In this document: positions 62,080 to 64,000 of the stretch, one piece after another
Layout: each line of letters begins with the position of its first letter
Position numbering within the stretch: the stretch's first letter is position 1
Assembly: GCA_021234535.1 (NCBI GenBank)
Contig: CM037850.1
Span: 20,510,446 to 20,574,445, forward strand
Origin: Stichopus chloronotus
Lineage: Eukaryota > Echinodermata > Holothuroidea > Aspidochirotida > Stichopodidae
Direction of reading: 5' to 3'
Length of the DNA: 64,000 bases
Notes under the pieces: generated by a model
The model's input: the letters and a program-made list of their open reading frames with translations, nothing else
What the model was told of the DNA's origin: nothing
Databases searched by the model: none
Position numbers and translations under genes: made by a program

Positions 62080-62524
62080 AGAATGTAAATTAGTCGGTCA
62101 ATATAGACTAGAAAAAATTAGTCGGAGAGGGCCTAACGGACTAGCATTTTTGCTAGTCAAAGAATTAGTCGGTAAGAACCGACTAGAAATGGTGTTGAAA
62201 ATTAGTCGGGAGAGGCACCAAACCGACTAGTGTTTTTGTTAGTCAAGAATTGGTCGGTAACAACCGACTAATGTGACTGACTAGCGATTCATTGGTCAGT
62301 GGCAACGGACTAACTACACCGACTAACAAAGTGGCTAGTCGGTTTCGACCGACCAGTTTTCAATTAGTCGGTGTGTCAATGCGGACTAGTCGGTGAAATT
62401 AGTCGGTTGTGACTGACTAAGTATTAATTTGTCGGTCATTACCGACTACTTTATAGTTAGTCGGTAGAGGCACCATCCTGACAAGCAATTTTGTTGGTCA
62501 GTGGACCAGTTTAGGTTTTGTGTG
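62080..62524. repeat. right arm of TTAGTCGGT palindromic repeats
   Basis: About a dozen TTAGTCGGT or CTAGTCGGT and ACCGACTA words alternate at roughly 20-40 base spacing. Many are paired as inverted repeats, as in tagtcggtttcgaccgacca. Confidence 0.85.
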
Positions 62525-64000
62525 TAGGTGCTTGTGGAGATTATTGTTATCTCAGCCTTATTTTAATAGAAAGGGGATTATCCATTGATTAACGACATAG
62601 ATTAATTATTTACTACAAAACAAACTTTAACAGTCAACCTCGTAAAGTTTGGAACCATGTTACCAGTGGTATTGTTATGATAACTCGCAGAGTTAATATC
62701 AATCTAATTTGTATTATAAGAACAAAAGGGTAAAATAATGAGAACTGGTGAAGGAGTTACTGTATCTACAAATGCCACAGGCTTCATGTAATGTGATTCC
62801 CTCACAGTGTTCTCTTCATTTATATTTATTAAACTGCAAGTATGTCTCACTCAGCTTGATCGAATATTAACATGCAAATACTAAAAGATTTGAAAAAAGG
62901 AGGGAGAAACACGTTATCCTGAATTCCAGTTGATCAATAAAAAGGAAGTTTACTGTGACGTGTTAGTATGTACTTTCATATGGGCTAGAGAATATCATCA
63001 AAAGTATTCCAACTCGTTGCATGAAATATGACGCATCCTAAGTAGTATGATATATTAGAACACTTAAAAAGAACACTTAGAAAAGAACACTTAAAAAGAT
63101 TTTGTAACGTACGCAGCAGAAAATTCCAATGATGGAAAGGTAACGTTATGTTAAATTAAAAAAAAAAAAAACTGTAAATACTTTTAAATACTATATTTAT
63201 TTTACACTCTTAGTTAAGTAAATGTACACTTTTGTATTTAACATGAGGACGGAAGTAAAGTTTTTCCTTCACAAAAAAAAGTAGTATGATATATTTCCAT
63301 ACGGTCCGTTGGTACATAAGATCAGTGCAAGGCAAGTCGGGGCCATACGTGCCTCTGGCACAAGCTGTAACAAAGAAGGTGTATTTATTTACTCTTTTAT
63401 CCTGTACATTAGCAGGAGAGCAATTCGAACGTATTATCTGACTAAAAGTGTGTCGTTTTTGCTTCTCATAGTTACCAGATTTGTTTGTGCGAAGGTTGGG
63501 GAGGGCGCTGGTGCACTGAAACAACAAGAATGGCTCTTATGACCAAACTAGTGAAAAGTGGCAGTTGCATAACTTTCCCTGAAGTGATCCTCGGTAACGA
63601 ACAAAGATCTCGAATCCGGCAAATAATAGAAAGCGTCAAAAAAAAAAAAAAAATACGCAAAAACATCCTTTACTGGCAATAAATCGTACATTTCAGCTTT
63701 AAATTTCAGACATATATTTTAAGTATAATATCATGTTCTTTACGTTTTACCTTCTTAAATTACACATGTATATACGTTTATTTCAGAGTGCATGGAAAAT
63801 GTAGTTAAGTGAAATAATTGAATACAAATATTATACTTACTTGCTAATTCATTAGTTATTGCACAGTCAGGCGAGTCTCCACGAGAAAAGTACAATGGGT
63901 GCTTACTTAAAAAAAAAAAAAAAACATTATAAAAAAACTTAGCATTGACCTTTTGCAGTGGAAGTCTAACTAATATCTAAACCTGTGCTCTAAGGTAATA
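62525..64000. other. flank right of the block, no gene recognised
   Basis: AT-rich. A 50-codon ATG frame at 63530-63682 ends in a poly-A-coded Lys run and has no recognised family. Homopolymer A runs lie at 63160, 63639 and 63908. Confidence 0.4.

Larger units (their letters stand above)
51273..62524. mobile_element. 11.25-kb block with inverted repeat arms (foldback-like element)
   Basis: The left end CACTGAAAACTTAAACTAGTC at 51273 and the inverted right end CACACAAAACCTAAACTGGTC at 62524 match at 17 of 21 bases. The match goes on as CACTGACCA and ATTGC..GTCA further in. TA dinucleotides sit directly outside both ends (51271-51272 and 62525-62526). Each arm is a run of degenerate TTAGTCGGT/ACCGACTAA units. 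The block encloses the whole C2H2/SAMD3-like gene. Foldback elements with arms of short tandem units are known in sea urchins (TU elements). That the two arms belong to one element, and that the gene is cargo, is inference. Confidence 0.5.

Noticed and set aside
51273..62524. CRISPR-like reading of the TTAGTCGGT arrays
   Set aside because: Units are degenerate and palindromic with irregular spacing in an intron-bearing animal sequence, so a CRISPR array is not credible.
63485..63682. Frame MALMTKLVKSGSCITFPEVI as a possible gene start
   Set aside because: It is short, has a poly-A-coded Lys run, no family match and no supporting splice partner inside the window.

Overview
This is a stretch of AT-rich animal genome: short exons separated by long introns with GT-AG borders, many simple repeats and several transposable-element remnants. 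The content (a Tie-like Ig/EGF ectodomain, a C2H2/SAMD3-like multicopy gene, CR1-like and Penelope-like retroelement pieces, and many TAGGCCTA-type words) suggests a marine deuterostome invertebrate, probably an echinoderm such as a sea cucumber. The taxon is an inference.

Layout. (1) 260-3708, plus strand: last five coding exons of a TPR protein that resembles the C-terminus of TMTC proteins. One exon carries a 1-base excess in a G run. A CR1-like LINE fragment follows at 3888-4740. (2) 6777-9027, minus strand: four phase-compatible exons of an unrecognised basic protein. Its 5' end probably lies below 10.3 kb. (3) 11631-48562, minus strand: one large gene read as about 18 exons. It encodes a signal peptide, a small beta-rich Cys domain, a collagen-like Gly-X-Y stretch spread over 11 short exons, then Ig1-Ig2-EGF1-EGF2-EGF3 in the order of the Tie receptor ectodomain. 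No transmembrane or kinase exon is seen. It has an in-frame TGA in EGF2, one non-GT donor, one 1-base phase break, and a stop inside EGF3. Its introns hold foldback arms, a TA-flanked element with CCCAGC ends, a TTAA-flanked element, Penelope-like pieces and several minisatellites. (4) 51273-62524: two inverted arms made of degenerate TTAGTCGGT/ACCGACTAA units enclose about 11.25 kb. This block contains a plus-strand gene with two C2H2 fingers and a C-terminus like the SAMD3-like multicopy proteins of fish and marine invertebrates. The block looks like a large foldback-type mobile element that carries the gene.

The most notable signals are the collagen-plus-Tie domain order of gene 3 and the arm-flanked C2H2/SAMD3-like block. 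Homopolymer indels and noisy simple repeats suggest that the assembly is imperfect, so the broken reading frames may be errors rather than biology. All exon borders come from reading splice signals and phases by eye, with no transcript support.
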